In this document: positions 46,003 through 57,730 of the stretch, piece after piece | How the letters are laid out: every line of letters starts with the position of its first letter | Position numbering within the stretch: the first letter of the stretch is position 1 | Assembly (NCBI RefSeq): GCF_029873635.1 | Contig: NC_080422.1 | Coordinates: 6,913,764-6,977,763, forward strand | Source of the DNA: Malania oleifera | Lineage: Eukaryota > Streptophyta > Magnoliopsida > Santalales > Ximeniaceae | Reading direction: 5' to 3' | Length of the DNA: 64,000 bases | Translations under genes and position numbers: made by a program | The notes under the pieces: generated by a model | Database searches by the model: none | What the model was told of the DNA's origin: nothing | Seen by the model: only the letters and a program-made list of their open reading frames with translations

Positions 46003-47870
46003 TGGGTTTTAAAAATTTTATTCCCCTTAGTCTTAGTTCTTTTGAGTTGTAACAACAATCAAAACTTAAACACAATCACAATCAACATAATAAGATCAAT
46101 CACTTAAATTTTTGTAACAATAGCCCTGTATAAATGTGAAAATTTGCTGAACTTGTTATAAGTTTTGTATCACAATTATTCTTCTTCCTAATGTTCAACT
46201 TTTAAATAAAATTTCAGATTAATAAGTCAAGGATGATCAACCAACGTAATCCCTTTCGGTTTTCGCAATCAATGCTGATCAATCCAAAACAAATTACCTT
46301 CCAGTCTATTTAACAACCAATCATTCAGAATTGAATTTTAAAGCAACCACACAAATTATATCTTTTGCTGAAAAATAAAAGGTAGGGTAGAGAGAGAAGA
46401 ACAAAGGGTTTTTACGAGGTTCGACTTCAACATAGCGTATGTCCTCGCCCTTGGCAAAACCACCAAAGGATTCACTATTACCGTTCCTTTACCGGGCAGA
46501 ACAATACCAATTACAAACACTCCTTGGGTAAGGCTAGAACCCGCCTTCTCCAAACAATATCCCCTTGTTTGGTCCAACGATTCAACACTTCAACCGTCAC
46601 TCAACTTGTTACAAAGATATAAAACAAGGTGTACAATAACTTGCTCCTCAAAGAGCTGACTAGTACAAATTGAAACACTATGTACTTCAGTAAATTTAGA
46701 ACATGAATTTCAAAATAAAGCTCTTAGAAACTTATCACCATAGGTATCTTTCAATGGATGAAAGAATCAACAACTTGATGCACAAACTCAGTGAGAAACT
46801 CAGTAAAGCTTTTAGAGAATTTCATGAGTAATGAGAGCAATAGCATACTTTTAGAATTTTAGTAGGCTTTAAGAGAGAATGAAAGCTGAATTGATTTCTT
46901 GGTGTATAAAACAATCATCCTTGAGGGTATTTATAGAGATAGAAAACCTCCTTGCTTGTTCCCCAAGTGTACTTAGAGTTGTTTCCAAGTTTTAAAATTA
47001 TTTAAGCTTTAAATAATTTGAATTTCAAAAAATATATCCATTGGAAATTTTAAAATTGCCGCGAACCAAATGACTGTGAAGTCCTAGCAGTCGTCTGTCC
47101 ATATATTATAACTATAAAAATCATAGGCAAAGAGGTGGCAGTCGTCTGTCACTTGATTGGAAGTCGTCTGTCACCAGAATAATTTAGTTTTAATACAACA
47201 CAGTAAGGTGGCAGTCGTTTGTCCATATGGTGACAATCGTCTGTCTATGAACAAGTCATTTTTTTCAATATACACAGAAGGTTGACAATCGTCTGGCAGA
47301 GCACTCACAGACGGCTCACTAGTCACTGGCAGTCGGTTGTCCATTACATGACTGTCGTCTATCAATCTTCTGACTTGTATTAAAACACTTCAAAACATGT
47401 CAATTGTCTGTCTCTGAACAAACAATCGTCTGTTAGGCAGATTTTCCTCATTTTAACATATTTTTGAATTCTCCCTTCTTTTGCTCAATTAATCTTGGAA
47501 TATGAGTTTGTTTAACTTTGAAAAATGTGTTCCAAGATTTATACTAAGGTCTCTAAGTCTCTTTGCTTAATGAGCTTCAAAATGAAAGATTCATATTTGA
47601 ATATACTTAGAAGTACTTACAAAGACTTTGTCCTAAGCTTATTTTGACACCTTCTTTGCTTCGAGTCTTTTCAATGCTGCTTCTTCAACCTTTCAGTTTT
47701 CTATGAGCTTTCATTGTGGATCTTTGGTGTTCTTACATGACTTTCCTTGTTCCTTGATATCCTTGTAAGCTTTCATGTCAGGGTATATGTAATTTGAGCA
47801 AATCATTTTTTTCTATAGTCATATCACTTGAAAATGCATTAAATAACTTTACTTTGTTATCATCAAAACT
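46003..47870 (-). mobile_element. LTR-like element inserted in the viral polyprotein region
   Basis: The left end is a G-run (AAGAGGGGGGGTCAATTGGG); the right end is CTTTGTTATCATCAAAACTA, so on the minus strand it begins TTTTGATGATAACAAAG. Minus-strand TATA (TCTATAAATA, about 46927), with an array of about 10 CAGTCGTCTGTC-type motifs upstream of it (47060-47430). It splits the pararetrovirus between protease and RT. No coding sequence. Confidence 0.65.
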
Positions 47871-48600
47871 AAGAGTTTGTAAGCCTAACTAGGCCAATAG
47901 AATTTAAGAAGCAGATTCCAAAGTTATTAAAAATGGGATTAATTAATTAGGCATGCTTAAAGCCAGCACAGGAGTGCAGCTTTCATGGTCGTGAACCACG
48001 TCGAGCAAGTAAGGGGCAAGGCAAGAATGGTAATTGACTATAGATAATTGAACAAAGCCACAAAGGACAATGACTATGATCTCCCTATTCAAGAGTCATT
48101 AAGAAATAGGATTAGGAGAGAAATACCGACAGTTTACTCTAAGTTTGATCTTAAGTTGGTATTTTGGCAAATTAAGATCAAGGAGGAAGCTATAGGCCTT
48201 ACTGCATTCATGACACCAGTGGATCTTCATGAATGGTTAGTAATCCCATTTGGATTGAAAAATTCTCTACGAATATTCCAAAGAAGAATGGACAAGGCAT
48301 TCAATGGTATGTCACAGTTTGTGGCTATATATATTGATGATGTCTTCATATTCAACAAGAATATGGAGGATCACTTTAAACATTTAAAGCAGGTGGCTTA
48401 AGTGTTTATACATGAAGGAATGGTACTTTTAGAAAGAAATACCATCTGGGCAAAACCAAAAATAGAATTCCTTGGACTGAGAATTTATGGAAGTGGAGAG
48501 GAGCTCCAACCACATATAGCAAAGAAGCTATTGCAGTTTCCAAGTGAACTTCTAGACAGAAAGTAGTGTCAAAGCTTTCTAGGAATTCTAAATTATGCAA
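47871..48600 (+). pseudogene. Endogenous pararetrovirus: reverse transcriptase region
   Basis: Family Caulimoviridae is indicated by the RT blocks: the lead-in around 47890-48040, the finger/palm motif KFDLKLVFWQIK, WLVIPFGLKNS, and the YIDD active site at 48330-48341. Breaks: a frame change near 47970, a stop at about 48040 and stops after 48401, so no complete polymerase is encoded. The open part is 48048-48401. It belongs with the RNase H immediately downstream. Confidence 0.82.
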
Positions 48601-49160
48601 TGAAGTTTATCCAGAACCTTGCAGATAAAAGCCTACCAAACCAAAGGAAGATTTCTAGTAAGAATTTGTGGAATTGGGAAGAAAAGGATACTAAAGTAAT
48701 TAGGATCCTTACGAATGAGATTCAGAATCTACCACGGTTAGATTACCCAAACGGGACTGAATCAAAGATTATCCTTGAAACTGATGCTTCTAATACAACT
48801 TGGGGATGTATTTTAAAAATTGGAAAAATTGATAAAATGAAACATCTTAGTAGATATTGGAACGGGTGCTTCGATGGCGCAGAACAAAACTACCCAATAC
48901 ACGAGAAAGAACTTATTGCTATAGTAAAAGGTATTCGCACTAATGAGCTGTTTTTAGGAAAAACATTTATCGTCAGAACAGACAGTTCCTATGTAAATAA
49001 TTTCATGGGATTAAAATTGAAACGACTTACTTAGGCTAGATTAGTTAGATGGCGAAATGAGCTTCAGTATTACTCATTTTCTATAGAACGTATTAAAGGT
49101 AGAGATAATATTGTTGTAGATGCTTTAACCAAATATCTAATCACTTGCAGGAAAGATGGC
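48600..49160 (+). pseudogene. Endogenous pararetrovirus: RNase H region
   Basis: The open frame at 48600-49034 contains the RNase H blocks LETDASNTTWGCILK, EQNYPIHEKELIAIVKGI and VRTDSSYVNNF, with the acidic residues Asp, Glu and Asp in place. A stop after KLKRLT interrupts the C-terminal part, which continues to about 49140. The domain order RT then RNase H without an integrase supports a pararetrovirus over a gypsy element. Confidence 0.82.
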
Positions 49161-49320
49161 CGGCAGTAGTAGCTAGAAATGTCCTCTTTGTAATGAACAG
49201 CATAAAGCGGCGCTATGCCCCTTTGTTAGGTTCATAGAGGAAAATAAATATTTAAAGGAACCAGTCTCGACTTCCAAAATGGGAGGAAAAGGAAGAGGTT
49301 TCTTTAACAACCAAAGATAG
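49161..49320 (+). pseudogene. Pararetroviral small Cys-rich tail
   Basis: Directly after RNase H, ATGGCC opens a short reading interrupted by a stop; then CPLCNEQHKAALCPF, a possible zinc-binding motif, and a basic Gly-rich end (GGKGRGFFNNQ). A related ATGGCC...TGTCCT opening is seen at 45254. Function unassigned. Confidence 0.45.
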
Positions 49321-49329
49321 AGAAAGACT

Positions 49330-49998
49330 CAGATAATTAGAATGTTATCGTACCCCAGGGCCGATCGAAAGGACTATTTGGTTCGGTCATATCTTGTGTC
49401 AAAAGCAAGCATCTTACTTTTATAAAGTAAAGTAAAGAATTTCTTGTCGTTTGCATAAAGCAAGCATCTTTCTTTTCTTTAAATAAAGTAAAGTATGGTA
49501 TTACTTATCAGGTAAGCAAAGTATTGCAGAGATGAGTGAGCAAGTTATGTGTTGTCCTATCTTTTGTTAAAGTAATTTGTTTTATTATAGCTTTAATTCA
49601 GTATCAAGTCAGCATCTATTTGGATGAGAAGGCAAGTTGTGCTTATACTTCCAATAGTTTGCCTATATAAAGTGAGCTTTGACCCTTTGTTCGAGGAGAG
49701 CATTGAGAGAACTCAATACAATAAACATTTTTCTTCTAAAGAATTCCCTTCTTGTGAATTTCTTCTTTTGTGGGTTGAAGTCCTGTTATCACCTAAACCC
49801 GAAGGAGGCATAAAGGCACCGCTCAGGAACCTTATACTAGAAGAATCTAAGGAAGGCTTTAGAAATTAGAAGAGGTACATTTGTTTACTCTCCTCCTTTC
49901 AAGTTTATCGATCAATCATTGTATCTTGACATAGTATTGTTTAGAAAAGAGTTTCAGTAGGTAGTCCATTTAGGATTTACTTACGGCCTCTAGAAAAT
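49330..49998 (+). promoter_or_regulatory. Pararetroviral intergenic/promoter region
   Basis: Non-coding, with the direct repeat AAAGCAAGCATCTT (about 49402 and 49457) and nearby TAAAGTAAAGTA repeats, followed by a TATA box CTATATAAAG (49663-49672). It leads to the primer-binding site about 330 bp downstream. Position between RNase H and the first ORF fits the pregenomic-RNA promoter of the family. Confidence 0.65.
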
Positions 49999-50010
49999 TG
50001 GTATCAAAGC
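49999..50010 (+). promoter_or_regulatory. Pararetroviral tRNA-Met primer site
   Basis: TGGTATCAAAGC, conventionally the origin of the circular map in Caulimoviridae. The next ATG (50015) follows within 5 bases. Confidence 0.75.
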
Positions 50011-50014
50011 TTGG

Positions 50015-50235
50015 ATGAGCGATAAGAAAGGATTTTACAATTATCAAAAGGCTACAACTAAATCTTGTATCATATTTTTCAAGACTTTAATTAAAGAAGT
50101 GTGGTTAGAAAAGTACTTTAAACTACCTTCTTATAGAACCAACTTTGAGTCAGATCCTATCGTAATAGAGCTAAAGAGAGTTAAAGCAAGATCAGAAAAA
50201 TGCCTGAAAGAGATTGAAGAACATATAAGTCTCTA
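50015..50235 (+). pseudogene. Pararetroviral first ORF, cut by a solo LTR
   Basis: About 74 codons open from ATG 50015 to the target duplication at 50231-50235, rich in Lys/Glu toward the end. The frame continues beyond the LTR at 52189 for about 10 codons until a stop. I do not recognise the protein. By position it matches the small ORF following the primer site in badnavirus-like genomes. The last residues in the uninterrupted reading come from LTR sequence. Confidence 0.5.
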
Positions 50236-52188
50236 TGAGACGACCTGAAAATTCTACTACATTATATATACATGAAACTCTAATGTCATATATAAACCAC
50301 CTGACCCCCAAGTGGGTTAGCGGGTGCAACTGTTCATAAGCTATACTACAACACTGCGGAAGCATAATATACATAAATCCCATATACAATACCAAAGTAG
50401 TAATACCATCATAATACAAAAGCATCTTTCTTCCTAAACCCAAATATACAACCCAAGGTACATAATACATATCCATACACGGATAAATTGTAGTGTCTCA
50501 CCTGCTCCTGCCCAAAGCTCTCTAAGCTGGTCTCTCTGGATTACCTGAAATGTTTAAAAACTTAAGGAGTAAGACACCTCTCAATAAGACGGAATAAATT
50601 ATTGTAAGTGTGTGGCAACATGAGTTTTAATGTATCATAACACGTTCATTTAATAAATAATTTAACTGAGTAATCATGAAAACTATACTCATATTCATAT
50701 ACATATATATACATTTGCAGCCATATATTTTTCTCAAAAATATGCACGTGCTCAATACGTTTCTCTGGATTCGAAACCCAACATGTCTGTAAACGTAAAT
50801 TCATCATGTCTGTAATAAAAAACCAACCGGAGTAGACATTCATACATCACCGTCATGTAATCACCCCACATGACCGGGTTGCGGGGTCCGAAGGCGGGAC
50901 TTAGCCATGGTTGGCCTACCAGGTTAAGTCAAAATAATTCTCGTTTGCAGTACGATTAGCCCACCGCAACTTTGGTTCGAATCCAGGGGCGGTCAACATC
51001 TCTCTGTAGGCCCAATTAACTTCTAATACCAACACTCTCCCTGAGTAGTGTAGTTGCACTGACTCATTTCCTAGCAACGGTACCATGCTCTCATATACAT
51101 CACTGGTCCATCAGGGTTCTTATTTCCACAATTCCACAGTAATCTCAATATCAAAAATATCAAGTCTGTATTTTGGTATAAAACCATCATATATACATAT
51201 ATCATATCTATATTTCAGTATAAAACTGTCATCACATATATCGATATCAAAATATCATATTTCATTATTTCACATTATCTGTCGTATTTTCAATAATTCC
51301 CATAAACCAATATAAATCACATTTCATTGTAAAATATCCCCACATGTTTATTGTACAGTAACAAAATCATTTCTCATGCCACACAAATTTTAACTAATAT
51401 TTCATAATATAATAATTGCCGAGAAAAATATATGATAATCCAACACCAATATTTTCAAATTCCTGATACATTAGGAAATCATATACAATATTTTCATATT
51501 CTCATACTTTAAATTTATCAATTAATTTCCAAAATGACTAACATAATTTATTCCCCATACCTATTTACCGAGGATATGCCTGTAGGGATCCTAAACCAAC
51601 GCTTGCAGCATTCGAATTACAAAAATCATGTATTCATATACCTTAGTCTAATCAGCTCAATCCCGAAATAATAACTATTTAACATTCCTAGGCCCCACAT
51701 ATTCCCAATTAACTGATTAAACTTTAAAATTATCTTCCTTACCCTAGTTTTGGAGTGGTGCCTAGGATATCCAAATAGTTAAACTGCTTCGGTTAAACTA
51801 TAGAGAAACGTCGCCAAGATCCCAAAATGACGTTCCTCCTTCAATTCGGGTTTATACCGAGTGAGAAATCGAACAGAGAGAATAAGAGGGTCGCAACCCT
51901 AGGATAAAGAGAGAGAACGAGTTAATTTTGTCCCCAAAAAAATGACTTGAATTCAATTTATAGGCTACTGTCCAGAGGATGGTTTTCTTGCAACTGTCGA
52001 CGGTTTGGTTTTAACCAAGTCGTTTTTTTACTATTTTACCCTTACTGCCCCTCTGTAACTCCAAACCGTCGACGATTTTCTCCAAGCTCACAAAATTGTC
52101 GACGGTTTGGCTTGTGCCAAACTAAATTTCCTCTTTTCTTTATTATCTTCATTATTTATTATTATTTTCCTTTTTTCGGGTCTCTACA
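50236..52188 (-). mobile_element. Solo gypsy LTR in the pararetrovirus, with target duplication
   Basis: 1953 bp, flanked by identical 5-mers CTCTA at 50231-50235 and 52189-52193. Termini TGAGACGACC / GGGTCTCTACA. Minus-strand order: array with GTCGACGGTTTGG, CCGTCGACGATTTTC and relatives (about 51990-52110), TATA (TATAAATT near 51957), leader, conserved block (about 50855-50935), hairpin (50570-50583), end. No internal region remains. Confidence 0.9.
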
Positions 52189-52193
52189 CTCTA

Positions 52194-53990
52194 TCAATCT
52201 AGAATTAGGCAGTGCGAATGCTAGCTAGAACGACTCCACCGAATTTTAGGTAAAGAATCTAATGGTCAAGATCTTATTTATTTTAATAGATAATTATGTC
52301 AGGTGATCTATTACAGATAAAATAAAAGAAATAGCTCAAAGTTATGATGATAGAATACGAGAACTTAACTAGGAAGAGGAAGTTCCTCAGACGTCTCATG
52401 TCCGAAGTAGTATATCAGGAAAATATACTGCTAAAGACTATGAAGTAGAAGAGGTGCAGATTGCCCTTAGAGATATAGATAAGACCAAAGTTCTATTAGA
52501 ATTAACTGCGGATATTCAAAGATCTCAGAAGGAGTTGAATAAACTCATTACCAAAGAAAGTTGGACAGAAGATGAGACAACCCAGATACAAGAAAAGGTT
52601 AATAGAAAGCTAAATGAGGTAGAACACCTTAATGCTAGAAAATTGGCCAAAGAAAAAGTCATCATTGCAAAATATGGAAGGAAACCCACATTGGGTGGAA
52701 TAGATGGATCTTCAGGTTTAGGACCATCTCGCCCTAGGAGATTAGTAGATGCTCCTGAGTTCTCTACTTAGGATGCAAAGCCAGTATGGCAGCCTCTAAG
52801 ATGAGAGGCAATACCTTGGGAGCAAAAGAAGTTAACTTTCAAGGAAATGCTCCAGACAACAAGGCAGCTAGAAAGTGTTTTAAATTATCCCAGGAGAGTT
52901 AAGGAAGGATTCAGACTACATAGAGGTTCAACAGAAGGAGTACCACAAAATGGAACAATCCTAAGGCTTAATTACGAGAAGGATCCCGCAACAGCCATGG
53001 ATGATTGAGCCACGGATATTAGATTTAATATTGTGAGACACGAAGTTGAAACATGGACAGCCAAAAGAGCATACAAATTTGATGTCTCCACTTTAAGGGG
53101 TAACACTGGAATTTTTTAGGAAACGTTGCAAAGAAACTCAGATGTGAGTGCAATTATCCTAACAACAATTAGTACCCCAGATGAGGTAATAGCCATAATA
53201 GCATATTTCCTCAAACAAGAGTTTGTGGGATACTCTTTAGTAGATAGAGGAGAGGAATTAGTAGAAAAAGCCATAATGACAATTACTAAAATCCAAATCT
53301 ATGACATGTGCTATTTTGATGACTATCTTTGCGAGTTTCAGCATTGGTATTATCAGTTTGGACCTCAATACCAAGCATATGAAAAAGAGGTCTTTGTCTA
53401 GAAGTTACCAGGCAGTTGGCTAGGATTGGTAACCCAAACTCTTAAGCAAAGACTCGATAAGGATACAAAAGTATCAGATACACTTGGAGCCAGGGTAGAA
53501 ACACTAAGGCAAATGATTAGGCTTTACTGTGTGCAAAGGCATGTCTAACAAGATGTAAGAAGTATGCCATACATAAATCCTGCATGTTGCTCCAAGATAA
53601 GTGGAGTTGCAGGCAGATATGGTTGCGGCCAGAGAATAGCAAAACAGTTAGAAAAACTAGAATCAAGTTGTTCAGATGGGCAATGCCATATAAGGGAAAA
53701 TAAAGATAGACCAAGAAAGAAATCTTGGAGGAGATTCAAGAAGAGAAGCTCCAAGAAAGGGCAAAAGCCAGGAAACATATATTTGAGACCTAGGGGGTCT
53801 AAGAAGATGTTAAGGAATCTTTCAAGACGAAATATTGAAGATATCCTAAATGTCGAAATATGGAAGATATCCTAAGTGTCCTCAAGGCAAATCCCTTTCG
53901 GACTATAATTGTTGCTGGTTTTGTGGCAAGAAAGGCCACAAAGTAGACAATTGTCCATAAGTGGAAAAAAGGAAAGGAGGCCTCAAGAGT
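52194..53990 (+). pseudogene. Endogenous pararetrovirus: capsid-like region
   Basis: Broken coding sequence. 52454-52771 is open and strongly Lys/Glu-rich (coiled-coil-like, DIDKTKVLLELTADIQRS); 53126-53401 is open (IYDMCYFDDYLCEFQHWYYQ). A zinc knuckle CWFCGKKGHKVDNC at 53913-53954 is followed by a stop at 53958. A CX2CX4HX4C knuckle behind a helical capsid domain is typical of caulimovirid coat proteins and of gag; the context favours the former. Numerous stops and frame changes make it non-functional. Confidence 0.7.
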
Positions 53991-54580
53991 ATCTTCATGG
54001 AAGATTCCTCTCAGCTTCTTTATGAGCCAATTTAGGGAGAGGAAATAGATACTGATAATAAAAGTATTTATTTTATTTTCTCATAATATTCCGACACTGA
54101 TGAAGGGGAAGAATCAGATGAGGATTTCTTAGAACCATCTCCATTTCAGTTAAAGTTAAGCCAGTTAAGGATAGCTATGATGAAACCAGTAGAAGGTGTA
54201 CCAGACCTAGTTCCATTGACAGAATTAGGAGATGATATTGTACATTCTTCATAGACGGAGATCCCTCCTTACCAGGAATGGTGTATGTCCCGAGCAAATT
54301 GGACAGAGGTATACCACAATTCGTGGATACCATCCAGAATTAGGAGATACATATTTTCCTAATGTTGGTGTATATATATGTTTAATGATGCTAGAAGCCA
54401 ATTTACTTTGCCTCTGCAACAATTTAACTATGCTAGAGTCAACAATGATGGGTGCTCGGTAACTGATATGTCAGCTCTAGATTTAACAAAAGACTAACTT
54501 ATAATTAGATGCATGGTTGGACAAGTGGTTGCACACAAAAATGACTATTGCTGAGTGAAAAAACTTTCTTATTAACAAAA
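53991..54580 (+). pseudogene. Endogenous pararetrovirus: distal unassigned coding remnant
   Basis: An acidic linker (DTDEGEESDEDF) near 54090, then readable blocks spread over at least two frames, such as GYHPELGDTYFPNVGVYI and FNDARSQFTLPLQQFNYARV (54330-54450), ending with stops near 54495 and 54555. It may be a movement-protein-like or linker region; I cannot assign it. Viral similarity fades after about 54580. Confidence 0.4.
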
Positions 54581-57500
54581 ATCATTGTTCATCCTACAAT
54601 CAGATTCAATCTCAGAGCTTTACTTTATCATCTTATAAAAAATTCTTTACAATTGATTTATTTGTGAATTTTTTATGGATAATAACAAGATACGCCCAAA
54701 ATCTATAAGGACGCCAATGCCTTTGGAAGCTTGCTTTGGCACTCCATTCTTTGTTGTCTAAACATTTTTTTTACCAAATATATATGTAAATAGAGTTTTT
54801 TCTAGTTTTTTGCACTTCCTTTATCTAGGCTTATGACAAAATGATTGTAGAATTAGTTTTTTTAGTTCAATTTGTTTACAGACAGTTTCTTGAATGATTT
54901 TAAGACAATAACCAATGAAATAAATTTCAAGATGAACATATAAACCTACAAAATGCGTATATAAATATAACTAAGGGATATAGTTGTGCTATCTCATATG
55001 AGAGGATGGGAACTATTCAATTTGCAGCGAATACATTACTAACTTACAATCATACATTACTCAATACTTAAAAGAATTTCATAATAGTTATTTTATATTT
55101 AGTTCTATATATATCATTTTAGAACACTCTTTTCCCCTTTAAATAAAACTTGGGCTTTATACTGTATAATATATTTGATTTTTTTTAATGATAATAAAAG
55201 AAGGGTTTTCATTGTTAAGAGGAGAATTCAAAAAAGGAGAAAAAACTCCTCCTATCAAAATTATGGAAAATGTAGAAAAAAATAATAATAAAATAAAATA
55301 AAAATTGAGAAGAACATAATATTCAGAGTAGAAGATTCTTCCATTCTCGTTTTTCCTTCGAAAAATTAAATCCCTTAAAGCGACCAAATCTAACACAACA
55401 TAAAAAAGTCAGGTAGTGAACCTTCTTCCAAACTAACTACCATTTTAATTTTCTCCTTAAAAATATATGTGCATTACACCACAACCATAATTGCCATTGC
55501 AAAACCTACCGCATTTTTGAGATGCAACCCTCTCTTTTGTTCTATTGAACCCCTCAAAAGAAGTATACAATAATTCCTCTAGGGCGCTAGGTACACAATA
55601 AGAAATTTATTTGCTAGGTGCACAATAAGAAATTTTTTTTTTTTTTTTTTCATTATAATGTTTCAAATGGCTGCAATTAGCAATCACATGAATTTTGTTT
55701 GTAAATTAAAGATTAACTAAACTAAAATCTTGCACATGCATCGCACAGCGCTCTAAGTAATTTTCAAAAAACTATGAAAACCATTTTTATTGAAACCATT
55801 TAATTCGGCCAAATTAAATAGAATAAATCGGATGAATCAATGAACCCACGAACTCGAGAGTGATTCAATCGACAGTTAGTAACATGAATTTTATGTGAAA
55901 TTATGCTAGTGAATACGAATGACAAGACCCTGAGCAATGGTCTTTGTTCGGCCAAATAAGTTAAACCGGCTGAACCGTTCAACCTGTGAACCGGACCTCC
56001 AGCTCACAAACCAAAGGAAATCTTGTAACTGGGCCATGTTTGGGCCCATAGAGTTCAGCCCAAAACATTGCGAGGAGGGGTGTTTTAGAATGGGCTGGGC
56101 CACATGAAACCTAGCTCTTAAGGTGGGCCCCTGGTCAGAATGGTTTCCAAATGAGACCCAAAAGTTAGATAAGATTTTGCCCACGAATTTGGGCATCAAT
56201 CAAATCAAGTGAAGTAAAGCAGAGCATGGGCCGGCAATGGTCCGTTTGCCTCGAGCCCACTTGGGTGGGCTACTACAAAATGGAGCTCCATCACGGCCCA
56301 CAGCATCAAGCAAAAGGCGTGTGACATCTTAGGAATTAAATTATGTAAAATTTAGGTCCAATAGAGTTCTCAATAGTCTAAATCTTTTCTTAAAAAAAGA
56401 ATGAATAGAACTAAAAGCTAAATAAGTGAGCCAAAGCCAATGAAGTCAAACTTTGTTACACTCAATATTGTTTATTGAGCTCTTAACTAATCTTAAGCTT
56501 GAGCTAAGTTCAAACCAAGTTTACACTTAAAATTGTTTATTTATGCAAATGAATGAGTAAAACAAATCCTTATTATGCAGTTATTAAGTTTCTCATGAAT
56601 AGTTTAATTCCTCTAAAACCTCTCACTATGAGAGTCGAGAGATTCTTAAAAATGTTATTAGGCAAAAGATAAAAAGAGAGATTTGTACTAAGTTGGCCTA
56701 TGATCTTGGGCATTAACTCTGTTATTGAATTTAGGTCATAGAGCTTGGGTTAAGTAGACCTATAACCAAATAGACCCTACTTTTAGAAAATTAAGTATAT
56801 TACAATCAATCGAACCTTATTCAATGCTATAAAACAAGCTCAACCTAACATATAACCAGCCCACTCACGAGTTAAGGTCATTTATGTTTAGGTTTTATTG
56901 AACAAATTGTTCTACCTGAACTAAGCTCTCTAGTTGATCATGAACACCTTGATTTGTTCGCATCTCTATGAAAAACAAAACCGACAAAAAATGGAACATA
57001 ATGTTGCTATTAAGATATATTATATAGTCCTAATAATCAAGTTGATTTTTTTGAGTTTTAGATTCATATATATGCCTAAAAATTCAACATAAAATTTGAT
57101 GCTATATTGGTATGAATTTACATAATTTCAAATTATAATGTCTAAATTTCATCTTCCTAATTTTGAAATTTAAATTACTTTTTAATTCAGTGTTAATCAT
57201 TATACTCTATATGTATAAGACACATTTGCACACAATTAAAAATTCTTTTTAAATTTATTTCCTTAACTTCCCTACATGTAGAATATCCCCCGAAAAGGAG
57301 TAAGCTAAACCTATACTATCGTCAACCTTCCTCCTTTCCCTCTTTCAATGAGAAATAATAAAATGTGTCTGCGTCTCTACGTATCCATGCGTCTGTTATT
57401 TTGAGGCTAAACACGCAGTAAGTGAGTTATAACTTTTAAAACATCATATTTATCATGAGCGAGACCCATTAACTTTGCATTTTGCATCAACACAACAGGC

Positions 57501-57730
57501 ACATGGACAACTTGAATGGGCAAGTATATTCTATAATTTCCCCCTTGAACCCTCGTTTCCCCACCTCCAATGTTCTATTTGAAACCCGAGCAACAAACCA
57601 CTAAAATCAAATTTTGATTCAAAACTCATAAAATTCAAAATTTCTATTTTAGATTAGTCAAAATAAAAAGAAAAAGAAAAGGAGTACATACCCCATTGAT
57701 TTTTTATATACTTACATACATACATACATA
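54581..57730. other. AT-rich spacer
   Basis: No gene recognised. 55900-56330 is GC-richer with many GGGCC/GGCCC steps and GAACCGG-type repeats, resembling old transposon sequence. The rest is AT-rich with short spurious ORFs. Confidence 0.55.

Noticed and set aside
50960-51000. GGTTCGAATCC, a tRNA B-box-like string
   Set aside because: No A box, acceptor stem or anticodon arm can be built around it, and it lies inside a solo LTR.
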